Positions 1 to 8,674 of a stretch of DNA of 64,000 bases are shown piece after piece. Where the stretch lies: positions 687,001 through 751,000 of the forward strand of contig NZ_JACHVC010000012.1 in NCBI RefSeq assembly GCF_014230145.1, read 5' to 3'. The position numbers and the translations under genes were made by a program. This DNA comes from Pelagicoccus albus (lineage in GTDB: Bacteria > Verrucomicrobiota > Verrucomicrobiia > Opitutales > Opitutaceae). How positions within the stretch are numbered: the stretch's first letter is position 1; each line of letters opens with the position of its first letter. Under the pieces are notes generated by a model. The model saw nothing but the letters and a program-made list of their open reading frames with translations. It did not search any database and was not told where the DNA came from.

Positions 1-107
1 AAACCAATAGACAACTCAGATGCGTTTACCTCTTCACAGAGCTCGCGTAAGAAGCCCTCAACTCGGCCACTCTCCCTCAAGCAGGGAACCACTAAAAAAC
101 AGTCCAT
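1..107 (-). CDS. Probable family 2 glycosyltransferase, N-terminal fragment (runs off the window)
   Basis: Only the first 35 codons are inside the window; the ATG is at 107-105 and the frame stays open to base 1. The start reads MDCFLVVPCLRESGRVEGFL, which resembles the first beta strand and following helix of a GT2 transferase (hydrophobic strand, P-x-x-x-E/N-x, then an acidic/basic helix). The start codon shares its A with the TGA of the upstream apbE-like gene (TGATG), so the two are probably translationally coupled and in one operon with a TIGR03663-like membrane protein. A polyprenyl-phosphate sugar transferase would suit that neighbour, but too little is visible to name it. Confidence 0.5.
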   Translation of the reverse strand, partial: MDCFLVVPCLRESGRVEGFLRELCEEVNASELSIG

Positions 108-994
108 CACGTCCCGATCCACTTCCTAAACGTATCCATTCCCCAACTTCTGTTCTCTCCAACAACAGCCAAGTCGAAGCTTGAATTCACTGAAGAACAT
201 TCTGCCAATTCCTTCTCATCCATCAGAAAGGCTGCTGTGCTCAAAGCGTCAGCCAATCCCGCTGACTCGCATCGGGAGTAGCTTCGTTTCCATTCTACCA
301 CTCTGTCTTTGGTAGACACTATGTGCCCTCTTTGGAAACCAAGACCGGAACTTGAAATCGCTCCATTAAAAAAGGGCTCCAATTCAGTTCCATCTAGAGA
401 TCCACTCCAAGGGTCATCTCGGTTTGCGTTTTTAAAGAGCAGAGTACTCCCGCCAAAATTCGCCAAGATCTGAGGCACTTCCCAATCCTCGATTTCCATC
501 ATAGCTTCATCCAAAGCAAAGCCTTTACCAATCCCACCTAAATCCAGAAGAACTCCTTCTCGACACTTCAAAACAGTCCGTCCTGCTGGATCAATCTCCA
601 GGGCTTCGTCAAAAGACTCCTCTTTTTCCGACAAAGAGATGTGTCTTAAATATGGAGGTACTTCACCTTTCTCTCGCAGGGCCAGCGTGCCAAGCATGGG
701 ATGAAACCGCTGTCTCGTCACCGAGCTAGCCTGTACGGCAAGCATCAAGCACTCGATACACTCTGTACTAATTTTCGTTCGCGAACCGACTTCCAAGAGA
801 TTAATCCGCGTTACGTCACTATTTTCCAAATACAAACTTAGCTTTTTTTCGATCTCGTCGATCCGTCCAAAAAAGCACTGTGCCACCTGGCTCGCATAGT
901 CGCGATCGACTCCACCCGTAGAAAGTACCAGATCAGTCGCCATAGCCTGATGCCTGAACTCAGATAAACCTTCCTTTCTATTGATCTTCAACAT
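107..994 (-). CDS. FAD:protein FMN transferase (ApbE family)
   Basis: Enzymes of this family move FMN from FAD onto a Thr/Ser of a target protein such as NqrB, NqrC, RnfD or RnfG. The 295 residues carry the family hallmarks: an MAT variant of the N-terminal MGT strand near residue 18, the flavin-binding GGIGKGFALD at about 153-162 and the metal-site segment ADALSTA near 248-254. I see no lipoprotein or Sec signal at the N-terminus (MLKINRKEGL), unlike many ApbE proteins, so the visible form is predicted cytoplasmic. Its start overlaps the TIGR03663-like gene by 17 bp and its stop overlaps the next gene by one base. No obvious flavinylation target is nearby, so the acceptor is unknown. Confidence 0.85.
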   Translation of the reverse strand: MLKINRKEGLSEFRHQAMATDLVLSTGGVDRDYASQVAQCFFGRIDEIEKKLSLYLENSDVTRINLLEVGSRTKISTECIECLMLAVQASSVTRQRFHPMLGTLALREKGEVPPYLRHISLSEKEESFDEALEIDPAGRTVLKCREGVLLDLGGIGKGFALDEAMMEIEDWEVPQILANFGGSTLLFKNANRDDPWSGSLDGTELEPFFNGAISSSGLGFQRGHIVSTKDRVVEWKRSYSRCESAGLADALSTAAFLMDEKELAECSSVNSSFDLAVVGENRSWGMDTFRKWIGT

Positions 995-2525
995 CGGCTT
1001 GGATCCAAAGGCGAGCGACTTCGGGGTCGGCCCTTAAAGCAAGCAAGGTGTTTGGGCGCAGTCCATGCAACTCCCAAAACTCGCCTATCTCCCCATTCAG
1101 CTGATTAGCGTCGAGTAACCGCGTATCTATAATATCAACACGCCCCGTTCGATAACCCTCAAGATCCGACCAAAAACCTACCTTGGTCCGGGTCCTCAAA
1201 TGCCAAGGCAGAGGCCAAGCCGCATCCGGGCTAACAACCGAAATTGAAACATCGTCACCAACCGAGTCAATTCGTTCCAATAGCTTTTCGTAACGCGGGC
1301 TGGTATGCATGTAGAGGTAAGGATTTCGTGAGGCACTCGCGTATCTGAATACAGCCTTTTCCAGATTTCCCCTTAGCTCCCATCCGAGCAGCGACAGTAT
1401 AGTAAATCCAAGGATACCCACTGCCAATTTCCTAACCCAACATTCCTCTTGAAAGAACAACTTAATCGTATCGGCGACAGCCGTCGCGACTCCATAGCTC
1501 AAAAACAAGTACGGCGTAAGCAAGAGCCATGGCGTTTTGTAGGGAATCAAGCTATACAGAAGCAGCATCACCCAACCGGAAAGGCAAATCGATGCTCCTA
1601 GAGCATCCACCTTGACTCGCCGCAATAGCAGAAAGGAACCATACACGCATAAAAGTAAAAAGACTCCCTCCCCCCACTTTACGCCTTCAACGGTCTGAGG
1701 AGAGAGGATTTCTAAATAATAGAAAAATGGCTTCTCATGTCCTGCTCCTTCGGAGCGCTCCGCATAATTGAAGAAGGCCTTGATGCCATCGCTTATCCCA
1801 GCCGGATTCTCGAAAAACGATGAAAAGAATATACAATGCAAGGCGACGACAATCCCAGTCGCAAGCGAGAGGTGAAGAAGCGAACTAACTCGAAACACCT
1901 TGGACAGATCCCCCTGTATCCACCGAATGCAAACCACCGAGCTAGCTAAAGCGAACAAATGAATAACTGCCGTCTCCTTAGTAACATGCATCAGCCCGAA
2001 CAGGAGACCTGCCAATATCGCGGGTCCGATGGAGTTCTTTTTGAGGTACAGTTGAAGCGTCAAAAACAAGGCTAGGGTAAGACTGACAAGTATCGCCTCC
2101 TGAATATAATAAGCTCCATAGATCACACAAAGTGGACTAGCTGCGATCAACAGTCCCCACACGAGAGCCCTGCCTTTTTGTTTTCTGCCCAAAGCGAAAA
2201 GCCCGAGAGCTAAGCCTAGAATACTTGCGCCAATCGGTATCCAACGCATGGACGCATCGTTCAACTCCGCAGAATCATCGACCAGCAACGAAGAAAACCA
2301 ATCCGTCAAATAGTAGAGAAGTGGTCCATGATGCTCAGTCGGGTCGTAACGATATTCTCCCGTCTCGATCAAACGCCACGCTTGATAAGATTGCACTCCC
2401 TCATCCGCATGGAAAAGACGAAGCTGCGAACTCTCGATTCGCAGCCACAAAGCGAACCCCAGCGTAATCAAAGCCGGGATCCAGAACAGCTTAATTACTC
2501 TCCTAATAGGAACCAAACACCTCAA
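978..2525 (-). CDS. TIGR03663/Agl23-like polytopic membrane protein (PMT-related)
   Basis: The 515-residue product has roughly ten hydrophobic segments and the few invariant features known for family TIGR03663: a DE dipeptide (HADEG, residues 39-43), an HGP tripeptide (66-68) and the ETGEYRYDP context between them. The family has weak N-terminal similarity to dolichyl-phosphate-mannose protein mannosyltransferases (GT39) and is linked to lipid-linked sugar handling in archaea; distribution is sporadic. The start is not settled: the frame opens with TTG at 2525, a second TTG is at 2516, and there is no ATG before the first membrane segment. The gene overlaps the upstream discoidin-like gene by up to 23 bp and apbE by 17 bp. 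A role in surface-lipid or protein glycosylation is inference. Confidence 0.7.
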   Translation of the reverse strand: MRCLVPIRRVIKLFWIPALITLGFALWLRIESSQLRLFHADEGVQSYQAWRLIETGEYRYDPTEHHGPLLYYLTDWFSSLLVDDSAELNDASMRWIPIGASILGLALGLFALGRKQKGRALVWGLLIAASPLCVIYGAYYIQEAILVSLTLALFLTLQLYLKKNSIGPAILAGLLFGLMHVTKETAVIHLFALASSVVCIRWIQGDLSKVFRVSSLLHLSLATGIVVALHCIFFSSFFENPAGISDGIKAFFNYAERSEGAGHEKPFFYYLEILSPQTVEGVKWGEGVFLLLCVYGSFLLLRRVKVDALGASICLSGWVMLLLYSLIPYKTPWLLLTPYLFLSYGVATAVADTIKLFFQEECWVRKLAVGILGFTILSLLGWELRGNLEKAVFRYASASRNPYLYMHTSPRYEKLLERIDSVGDDVSISVVSPDAAWPLPWHLRTRTKVGFWSDLEGYRTGRVDIIDTRLLDANQLNGEIGEFWELHGLRPNTLLALRADPEVARLWIQADVEDQ

Positions 2526-3150
2526 CCTCTACGTAGTGATTCATCTCATTACTTGTATTACCATCTGAATACAAACGTACGTATCTCGCTTTCGCTTCTT
2601 TGCCAGAGATTAGCTTACCTTTGTTGGTTTCGATGTAAGCCATATCTTTACCGACCCCAAAACCTGCCGAATTGTCATGGTCGTTGTTATACAAGGTTAC
2701 CACTCCACCAGAAAAGGACTCATCATTCGAAACCTGGATAACAACATCCACATAAGCACGTTTCTGAGAATGAAAATGCCAAAGGCCGATTCCATAAATG
2801 GTGGCCTCCTCTTCGAGATCTATCTGAGCCCACTGTAGTCCCTGTGCGAGCTCCACAAAGTAACCTTCCTCGCTCTCCTTGTCTCCATCAGTGAGCAACT
2901 CAAGCTCTCCGATGATCGGAAAATCGTCACTTGAAGTAACTTCTTTGCCATAAGCGAGGTTCTCGACTCCGTCAGGAGCAAGGACAACGGGAGGTGGCGT
3001 GTCGGCGGACTCAAGATTTGGCAGGACGATTGGAACCGGAGTGCCGGAGAGAAACGGAGCTGGATACTCCAGCTCAATAGGAGATTTCTCAGCTATGGCT
3101 AGTGCTGAAAAACTTGATACAGCTATGATTGCTAGAATTCTTTTATACAT
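2503..3150 (-). CDS. Secreted discoidin (F5/8 type C)-like protein
   Basis: The 215-residue product starts with a Sec signal peptide (MYKRIL, hydrophobic core, ALAIA then EKSP, cleavage near residue 20), followed by a proline-rich linker to about residue 60. The rest looks like one discoidin/galactose-binding beta sandwich: NLAYGKEVTSS opening, LLTDGDKES in the middle, AQIDLEEEATIYGIGLWHF, VVIQVSNDESF and the closing ARYVRLYSDG. Such domains bind glycans. It lies 12 bp downstream of a Tat-exported Gfo/Idh protein in the same operon, so a periplasmic or surface job beside those oxidoreductases is likely. No catalytic domain is present. Confidence 0.65.
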   Translation of the reverse strand: MYKRILAIIAVSSFSALAIAEKSPIELEYPAPFLSGTPVPIVLPNLESADTPPPVVLAPDGVENLAYGKEVTSSDDFPIIGELELLTDGDKESEEGYFVELAQGLQWAQIDLEEEATIYGIGLWHFHSQKRAYVDVVIQVSNDESFSGGVVTLYNNDHDNSAGFGVGKDMAYIETNKGKLISGKEAKARYVRLYSDGNTSNEMNHYVEVEVFGSY

Positions 3151-3162
3151 AATCGCTAGTAC

Positions 3163-4494
3163 TTACACTTCGAAGTCGGAAGGTGAGAACTCGAGAACGC
3201 TCTTCGCCTCGACCGCTTCATTCACTCTGAAAATCCCAACTTCGCTCTTGAACGAATGTTCCGCGTCAGCGTTTAGTTCTGCATCACCATGAACCGCTGC
3301 AAAGAAGTTCTCAAGATGCGGCTGATGGGGAGGCTTATTTAAGACAATGGGAATATCAAACTTAGCCAGCGGAGCCGTTTCCCTAACATCCACTTTATCG
3401 GCCTCTTGAGCAGGAGGAGCTTCCTCTTGTGTCAGATAATGCAAGTCGATCCACTTTTCCCATTCCGGAGCTCGCTCTTCGCGGAAGATCTTTGATAGAG
3501 CTGGGTTCTCAGAAAACTTAATGGCTCCCTCGTCTCCCATAAAGTACTCCCAATATCCGCCGCCTGCGCTGGTAGTGGTTAGAGTTTGGTAGAAAGCCCG
3601 CACGGGACCATAACTGGTATCGTATTCGTAGATCACCATCACGTTGTCATACCATTCACGGGTCGGGTAATAATCAGCCCCACCCGAAGCGAATACACTT
3701 TTTGGATACGCATCGAGGAACCAATTATAGATATCGATTTGATGGGCACCCAGATCAGATATTGGCCCACCGCTGAGATCCTTGAACCAACGCCAGTTGC
3801 GAAACTGGTGCATATCCTTGTAGCCATATCGTGTCAGCGTCGCATCGTCTATAGCGTATTTCTTGGGCCAACCGACGTCGGGTGTCACAGCACGATTCCA
3901 CTGACCGTTGATATTGGTAATTCGCCCCGGAATTTTAGCCTTCTTGATGAGGTTGTTGTAGGCGTGCTGATAGCGAGGATTGCTTCTTCGTTGATGCCCT
4001 ATTTGAAGCAGCTTGCCTGTTTTTCTGGCAGTAAGCACCATAGAGCGGGCTTCCTCTACAGTACGGGCCATCATCTTTTCGCAATAAACATGGAGCCCCG
4101 CTTCAAGACACAAATTGGCATGCCGCGAGTGCCAAAGATCGGGTGTAGCAATAACTGCCGCATCCAAATCCTTCTCTTTTTCGAGCATGTCCTCGATATT
4201 CTCGTAGACATTCACTTCGAACCCTTCCTTGGCCAACTTTCGTAATCCGTAGGTCCGGCTATATTCCCATATGTCGCACACGGCCCGGAAACGAAGACCA
4301 GGAATGTTAAGCATAGAATCCAACAGAACACGGCCTTGGACGCCCAGTCCTACCAAAGCTATGTTTATCTCCCCATTGGGTGAACCTTGAGCTTTAGCGA
4401 GGTGAGGAGCGATTAGGATTCCCCCACTGGCAACCAAACCTGTCTTAATAAAATCCCTACGAAAAATGGAACGGCTATCTTGATAATCAGTCAT
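3163..4494 (-). CDS. Tat-exported Gfo/Idh/MocA family oxidoreductase
   Basis: A Tat signal (FRRDFIKTGLVASGG, arginines at 12-13) precedes a Rossmann domain beginning NIALVGLGVQG near residue 44 and a Gfo/Idh C-terminal domain, 443 residues in total. The active-site EKP motif of the family reads CEKMMA here (Met141 in place of Pro), which is unusual; the downstream GAHQIDIYNWFLD segment fits the catalytic D-x-x-x-H/D helix. The substrate is probably a sugar or sugar derivative but cannot be named. It sits 18 bp after a DoxX-like gene and 12 bp before the discoidin-like gene. NAD(P) would be bound in the cytoplasm before folded export, as established for glucose-fructose oxidoreductase; application to this protein is inference. 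Confidence 0.85.
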   Translation of the reverse strand: MTDYQDSRSIFRRDFIKTGLVASGGILIAPHLAKAQGSPNGEINIALVGLGVQGRVLLDSMLNIPGLRFRAVCDIWEYSRTYGLRKLAKEGFEVNVYENIEDMLEKEKDLDAAVIATPDLWHSRHANLCLEAGLHVYCEKMMARTVEEARSMVLTARKTGKLLQIGHQRRSNPRYQHAYNNLIKKAKIPGRITNINGQWNRAVTPDVGWPKKYAIDDATLTRYGYKDMHQFRNWRWFKDLSGGPISDLGAHQIDIYNWFLDAYPKSVFASGGADYYPTREWYDNVMVIYEYDTSYGPVRAFYQTLTTTSAGGGYWEYFMGDEGAIKFSENPALSKIFREERAPEWEKWIDLHYLTQEEAPPAQEADKVDVRETAPLAKFDIPIVLNKPPHQPHLENFFAAVHGDAELNADAEHSFKSEVGIFRVNEAVEAKSVLEFSPSDFEV

Positions 4495-4512
4495 GCGGAC
4501 GATCTTTCTTAA

Positions 4513-5046
4513 CTAACATTTATTTAGGAATGCGTACTTGTTGTAGCGAACCAGCAAGAGGGCGAGAGCGACCAACACCACATGGATGCCCAACCAGGCG
4601 ATTCCTCCACTTTCATTCAGAAGGATCAACCCAACCGAGAGGCTTGTGTAGACCAAGCCGCTCGCCAATAGGCTTATTCGAGGAAGGGCTCCAACAATCA
4701 GGGTGATTCCCAAAGCCAGCAGGATATAACCGAGGACGCCAGAATAGAGATCGAGCATCCACAGTGGCATCAAAGGCTCGTCCGCAAATTTGTCATAAAG
4801 TGGCTTCGGCAAGCCATGGTAATGGGAAAACCCATACACCTTTTCTTTGACAGCAACCATCGCTCCACTGATGTCTGGCTCTCCAAACTCATCGAGAAGC
4901 GGCTTTTCCTTCTTTTCAAAACCAGCGAACTTTTCCAGGCCAGTCAAAAGCGAGCGAACTCCAAGCCAAAGCCTCAAAACGAGGAACGCCAAAGACGCTC
5001 CGCAACTATCTATCTGGAATCCTTCTCCAGCGTTTTCTTCTTTCAT
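4513..5046 (-). CDS. DoxX-like four-helix membrane protein
   Basis: The 177-residue product has four membrane segments (about residues 17-38, 95-118, 121-142 and 147-165) and the layout of the DoxX family: LRLWLGVRSLLTGLEKFAGF after the first helix, then a long soluble loop of about 50 residues. The loop is longer than in short DoxX proteins. It is encoded between two Tat-exported Gfo/Idh oxidoreductases with 37 and 18 bp gaps, so it may receive electrons from, or simply accompany, those enzymes in the membrane. That partnership is inference; no cofactor ligands can be pinned down. Confidence 0.65.
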   Translation of the reverse strand: MKEENAGEGFQIDSCGASLAFLVLRLWLGVRSLLTGLEKFAGFEKKEKPLLDEFGEPDISGAMVAVKEKVYGFSHYHGLPKPLYDKFADEPLMPLWMLDLYSGVLGYILLALGITLIVGALPRISLLASGLVYTSLSVGLILLNESGGIAWLGIHVVLVALALLLVRYNKYAFLNKC

Positions 5047-5083
5047 GTTCAGTATAGGTGGACCGTTGGCGATCGGGGCAAAT

Positions 5084-6430
5084 TCAGGATGGCAGGAAGC
5101 TCCTGTTGTACTCGTAAAGGCTGTAGAGGTATTTGTTAGCTGACTTCACGTTACTTACCTTCATCTCGGCAGGATCATAATAAATCCGTTCCCCCGCAAA
5201 GAGAGCTACATTGCCCAGCAACGCGACTTCGGTGAAAGGAGCAGCATAGTCGAAGTTGGAGCCAGGCATGACTCCTTCTCGAATCGCATTCGCAAACTCC
5301 TTCTGCGGCCCGCCTTTGATTCGGGGCAATGTTTTGGGCGGAAGCTTCGGCTTGATCTCCTGAAACTTCTCATCGGGGAATACGCGCACACTGCTCGAGT
5401 AGGTGTCGACGTAGAGAGTGATGTCCTCGCCTACGATGAAAGAGCCATTCGCAGTATCTCTGCCATACTGATCGCTGCTAAAAAAGTCTGCTGGGACATT
5501 CTTAATGCCAAGTGGACGCGGGCCACCTTCAAACCAGTGAGCGGTCAGCTCCTTACCGCTCTTCGTTTTAAAACCGAACTGAGCAGTCATGGCCGATGGA
5601 AAGGTATTCTCATTAAAACGAGTCCCCTGCGCCTCAACCCATTCTGGATACCCAAGGCCTAGGCCACTGTACGAGGAATCCATGATATGGCAGGCCATAT
5701 CTCCAACGCTACCGCATCCATAATCCCGCCATCCCCGCCAATTGAAGGGGAGTATCGCTCCCGAGTAGCTAGCCTTTGGAGCGACTCCTAGCCAAAGATC
5801 GTAGTCAACATGAGCGGGCACCGGATCCTTTGAACGGCCCAGGTAGCCCTGCGGCCAGAAGGGTCGGTTTGTCCAGTGGTAGACATCTTTAACCTCTCCA
5901 AAAATACCAGCAGCGTACCATTCCTGAATCAACCGCAGCCCCGAAAAGGTATGTCCTTGGTTTCCCATCTGAGTAATGAGGCCAGATTTCTTGGCACTCT
6001 TCATCAGGTCTCGCGCCTCCCAGATACAACGAGTCAGCGGCTTCTCGCAGTATACATGAAACCCGTGGGCCAAAGCCCATTTGGCGATCGGATAGTGCAT
6101 GTGGTCCGGTGTCGTAATCACTACCGCGTCGATTTCCGAAGCCATCTTATCCAACATCACGCGATAGTCCTTGAAAAACCTCGCCTTCGGAACGAACTCC
6201 CTCATCTCCGCTGCCCGCTGTTCATCCACATCGCACAATGCGACAATATTCTCTCCCTGTAGGGCTTGGATATTACTGGTGGCTCGCCCTCCCGCGCCGA
6301 TAAAGGCGAGGTTGACCTTACTATTTGCGGACTGGCCTGACTGGCCTAGCAAAATGTTCGGAAAGACGATGCTTCCAGCGGTTGCGACCGCAGCGGACTT
6401 TATCAAATCGCGACGTGAAATCGGGGTCAT
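5084..6430 (-). CDS. Tat-exported Gfo/Idh/MocA family oxidoreductase, first gene of the operon
   Basis: I place the start at the ATG at 6430 (MTPISRRDLIKS) rather than a TTG two codons upstream. The Tat signal has arginines at 6-7 followed by a hydrophobic stretch to about residue 30. The Rossmann motif is LAFIGAGGRA and the family EKP motif is intact (YCEKPLTR), unlike the downstream paralogue. DMACHIMD fits the catalytic helix. At 448 residues it is the usual size for the exported Verrucomicrobia/Planctomycete-type members. The 147-bp gap upstream, before the acyl-CoA synthetase gene that reads the same way, likely holds the promoter of the seven-gene operon. Substrate unknown, probably a carbohydrate. 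Confidence 0.85.
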   Translation of the reverse strand: MTPISRRDLIKSAAVATAGSIVFPNILLGQSGQSANSKVNLAFIGAGGRATSNIQALQGENIVALCDVDEQRAAEMREFVPKARFFKDYRVMLDKMASEIDAVVITTPDHMHYPIAKWALAHGFHVYCEKPLTRCIWEARDLMKSAKKSGLITQMGNQGHTFSGLRLIQEWYAAGIFGEVKDVYHWTNRPFWPQGYLGRSKDPVPAHVDYDLWLGVAPKASYSGAILPFNWRGWRDYGCGSVGDMACHIMDSSYSGLGLGYPEWVEAQGTRFNENTFPSAMTAQFGFKTKSGKELTAHWFEGGPRPLGIKNVPADFFSSDQYGRDTANGSFIVGEDITLYVDTYSSSVRVFPDEKFQEIKPKLPPKTLPRIKGGPQKEFANAIREGVMPGSNFDYAAPFTEVALLGNVALFAGERIYYDPAEMKVSNVKSANKYLYSLYEYNRSFLPS

Positions 6431-6577
6431 GGGCAATGGGGGTTAAGCCAACGGCCCTAACGCCGCTCGCCATTACCCTAAGCAAAACAGTTGGCGACTG
6501 GGGTTCCAACCCGAAACCTAGCGATTCGATCGAATTAATCGACTCACCCTATCGAGCAGACATTAATACCGGCTGCC

Positions 6578-8494
6578 TTAACCAGCGAAAATCTGATCGA
6601 TCAAGTCGGCATACTTCTCGTCTACAACATGCCGCTTGATCTTAAAGGTATTCGTCATCTCCTCCCCGACCTCGAAAGGCTTACGCAACAAACGCAGGTC
6701 GTGAATATGCTCGTACTTCTTGAAGCCGTTCTCATCCGAGATCAGCCTTTTGGCCTCTGCCCGAATCATCTGGGCCACTTCTTTGCGCGCCGAGAGCTCC
6801 TCTAGATCCGCCGCTTTGATCCCTTCAGACGCGAATCCATCCAAGGAGGGAACGATCAAAGCTCCCAAGTGCTTCCGGTCCTGCCCGACAACCATGCATT
6901 GATCCACCAAGGGTGATTCGCAGAGCTGAGCTTCGATAGGAATCGGTTCCAAATTCTCTCCATTCAACAATACGATCGTGTCCTTGGATCGGCCTACGAT
7001 TTTCAGACAGTCATTGTACGTGTAGATGCCAATATCGCCGGTATTGAACCATCCGTCCCGCAATACCCGGTCCGTCGACTCCTGATCCTTGTAGTAACCT
7101 TTCATGACCTGCGGCCCCTTCAGGTGGATCTCGCCCTTCAAGCCTCGTCCGTCCCCCTTCAATGAGCTATTCGGGTACAGGATTTCTCCGTTGTTCAGAT
7201 CAACGATTCTCAGTTCGGTTTCCGGATAAAGCGGCCCGACCGAACCAATCACAAGCTTCGGGATGGTACGAACTGCCGCCACAGGAGAGGTCTCTGTCAA
7301 ACCGTAACCCTCCTGCACCGGTACGCCAATGTAGTTGAAAAACTCGTCTACATGGGGCTGCAACGCTCCGCCCCCAGAGACGGTGCCCTTGAAGCTGCCA
7401 CCAACGACTTGTCTCAAGTTCTCCAATACAACCGAGTTCAAAGCGATGTAGAGAGGGGTGAAAAACAAAATCTTAATGCCTCCCAGCAAGCCCTTGACGA
7501 CCCGTTCCCCGAATCCTCTCCCGTGCAAATCAAGCTCCTTGCCTTGGAAGAAAAATACCGAACCTTTCACCATGCGGGACGAAAAGTAAGCCGCCTTAAA
7601 TAAACCGCGGCGAATCCAATGCGCTTCCCGCACATTTTTCATTATCCGCAAATAGAGATTTTCCCAAAGCCGAGGCGCCGAAGCCATGATCGTAGGCTTC
7701 ACCGCCTTCAAGTCGTCGGCGATTGTGCGCAGGCTCGTAAAGTAGGTGCAGCAACCATTGCTGATCGCGATCATATGGAAAATCCTCTCGTAACTATGCC
7801 AGATGGGCAAAATCGATAGCATCCTGTCGTCAGGCTCGAGCGGAAAAGGAAGGTTTCGCACCTGCGAAGCCATATTCGCATGGGTAAGCTGGACGCCTTT
7901 TGGAGTGCCAGTCGTGCCCGAGGTGTAGATCAGAGTGAATAGATCGTCCGGCTGGATATTCGCCATTCGCTCCTCGATCTCACGATTTCCCTCTGCTCGG
8001 AGGACTTTTCCGCGCTCAACCAGCTCGTAGAGACTTAGAACCCCTTTGGGTGTTTTGGCGTCTGGGTCCATCAGCACCAAGTGCTCGACCCGGTCGAGCT
8101 TCGGCATGATACGGATTACCCGCTCCAGCAATTTGGCATTTTCTACGAACACCAACTTCGAATCGGAATGACGCAAAATGTATTCGATTTCCTGATTCGT
8201 GACATCCGTACCCCGCGGCACGTCAGCGGCTCCACACATCAGAATCGCATAATCGGCAATGTTCCATTCGACCCGATTGTCGGACAATAGGCCCACATGA
8301 TCCCGCGATTTTACCCCTAGCTCAATCAAAGCCGAGCCGAGATAAAGCCCGAAATCGTACAGGTCCCGATAGCTTACCGGCTTGAATTCCCCCTTACGCA
8401 GCCGAGCAGCAAATGCTGGCAGATCCTCATACCGATCCGCAGCTAGACGGTAAATTTCCGCTAGATTGTCTGCTACTACGCCTTTGAACTTCAT
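6578..8494 (-). CDS. Long-chain acyl-CoA synthetase (AMP-forming)
   Basis: It activates fatty acids to acyl-CoA via an acyl-adenylate. The 638-residue product has the ANL-superfamily motifs in order: the P-loop LIYTSGTTGTPKG near 188-200, the adenine-binding GYGLTETSP near 400, the DGWFNTGDIG hinge-side motif and GRSKDTIVLLNGENLEP with the C-terminal domain. The inserted region between about 310 and 360 and the overall size match the FadD15/eukaryotic ACSL-like subgroup rather than short acetyl-CoA synthetases. It appears to be a single-gene unit, 147 bp upstream of the Tat oxidoreductase operon and divergent from the ABC-F gene with a 180-bp gap. Chain-length preference cannot be read from sequence. 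Confidence 0.9.
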   Translation of the reverse strand: MKFKGVVADNLAEIYRLAADRYEDLPAFAARLRKGEFKPVSYRDLYDFGLYLGSALIELGVKSRDHVGLLSDNRVEWNIADYAILMCGAADVPRGTDVTNQEIEYILRHSDSKLVFVENAKLLERVIRIMPKLDRVEHLVLMDPDAKTPKGVLSLYELVERGKVLRAEGNREIEERMANIQPDDLFTLIYTSGTTGTPKGVQLTHANMASQVRNLPFPLEPDDRMLSILPIWHSYERIFHMIAISNGCCTYFTSLRTIADDLKAVKPTIMASAPRLWENLYLRIMKNVREAHWIRRGLFKAAYFSSRMVKGSVFFFQGKELDLHGRGFGERVVKGLLGGIKILFFTPLYIALNSVVLENLRQVVGGSFKGTVSGGGALQPHVDEFFNYIGVPVQEGYGLTETSPVAAVRTIPKLVIGSVGPLYPETELRIVDLNNGEILYPNSSLKGDGRGLKGEIHLKGPQVMKGYYKDQESTDRVLRDGWFNTGDIGIYTYNDCLKIVGRSKDTIVLLNGENLEPIPIEAQLCESPLVDQCMVVGQDRKHLGALIVPSLDGFASEGIKAADLEELSARKEVAQMIRAEAKRLISDENGFKKYEHIHDLRLLRKPFEVGEEMTNTFKIKRHVVDEKYADLIDQIFAG

Positions 8495-8674
8495 AATGCC
8501 GGGGAAAGAGAGAGGGGGTAAAAGGTCTATCTGTGAGCAGGGCCAGCTTCTGTTTCAAGTCAGAAGCCTCGCTTATTTAATCGCGCGACGGGACAATCGC
8601 ATTTTCCAATTGCCAGCCTGCCACGCCCGTCGCCAAACCTACATCCCGAATTTTCACAAGCTCAACGACCAGCC

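Noticed and set aside
3586-4245. Plus-strand open frame of 219 codons
   Set aside because: Entirely antisense to the Tat-exported Gfo/Idh gene, with no recognisable domain or ribosome site.
6431-6577. tRNA-like segment in the gap before the Tat oxidoreductase operon
   Set aside because: A GGGTT/AACCC pairing resembles a T arm, but no GGTTCGA T-loop, no acceptor stem and no cloverleaf can be built on either strand.
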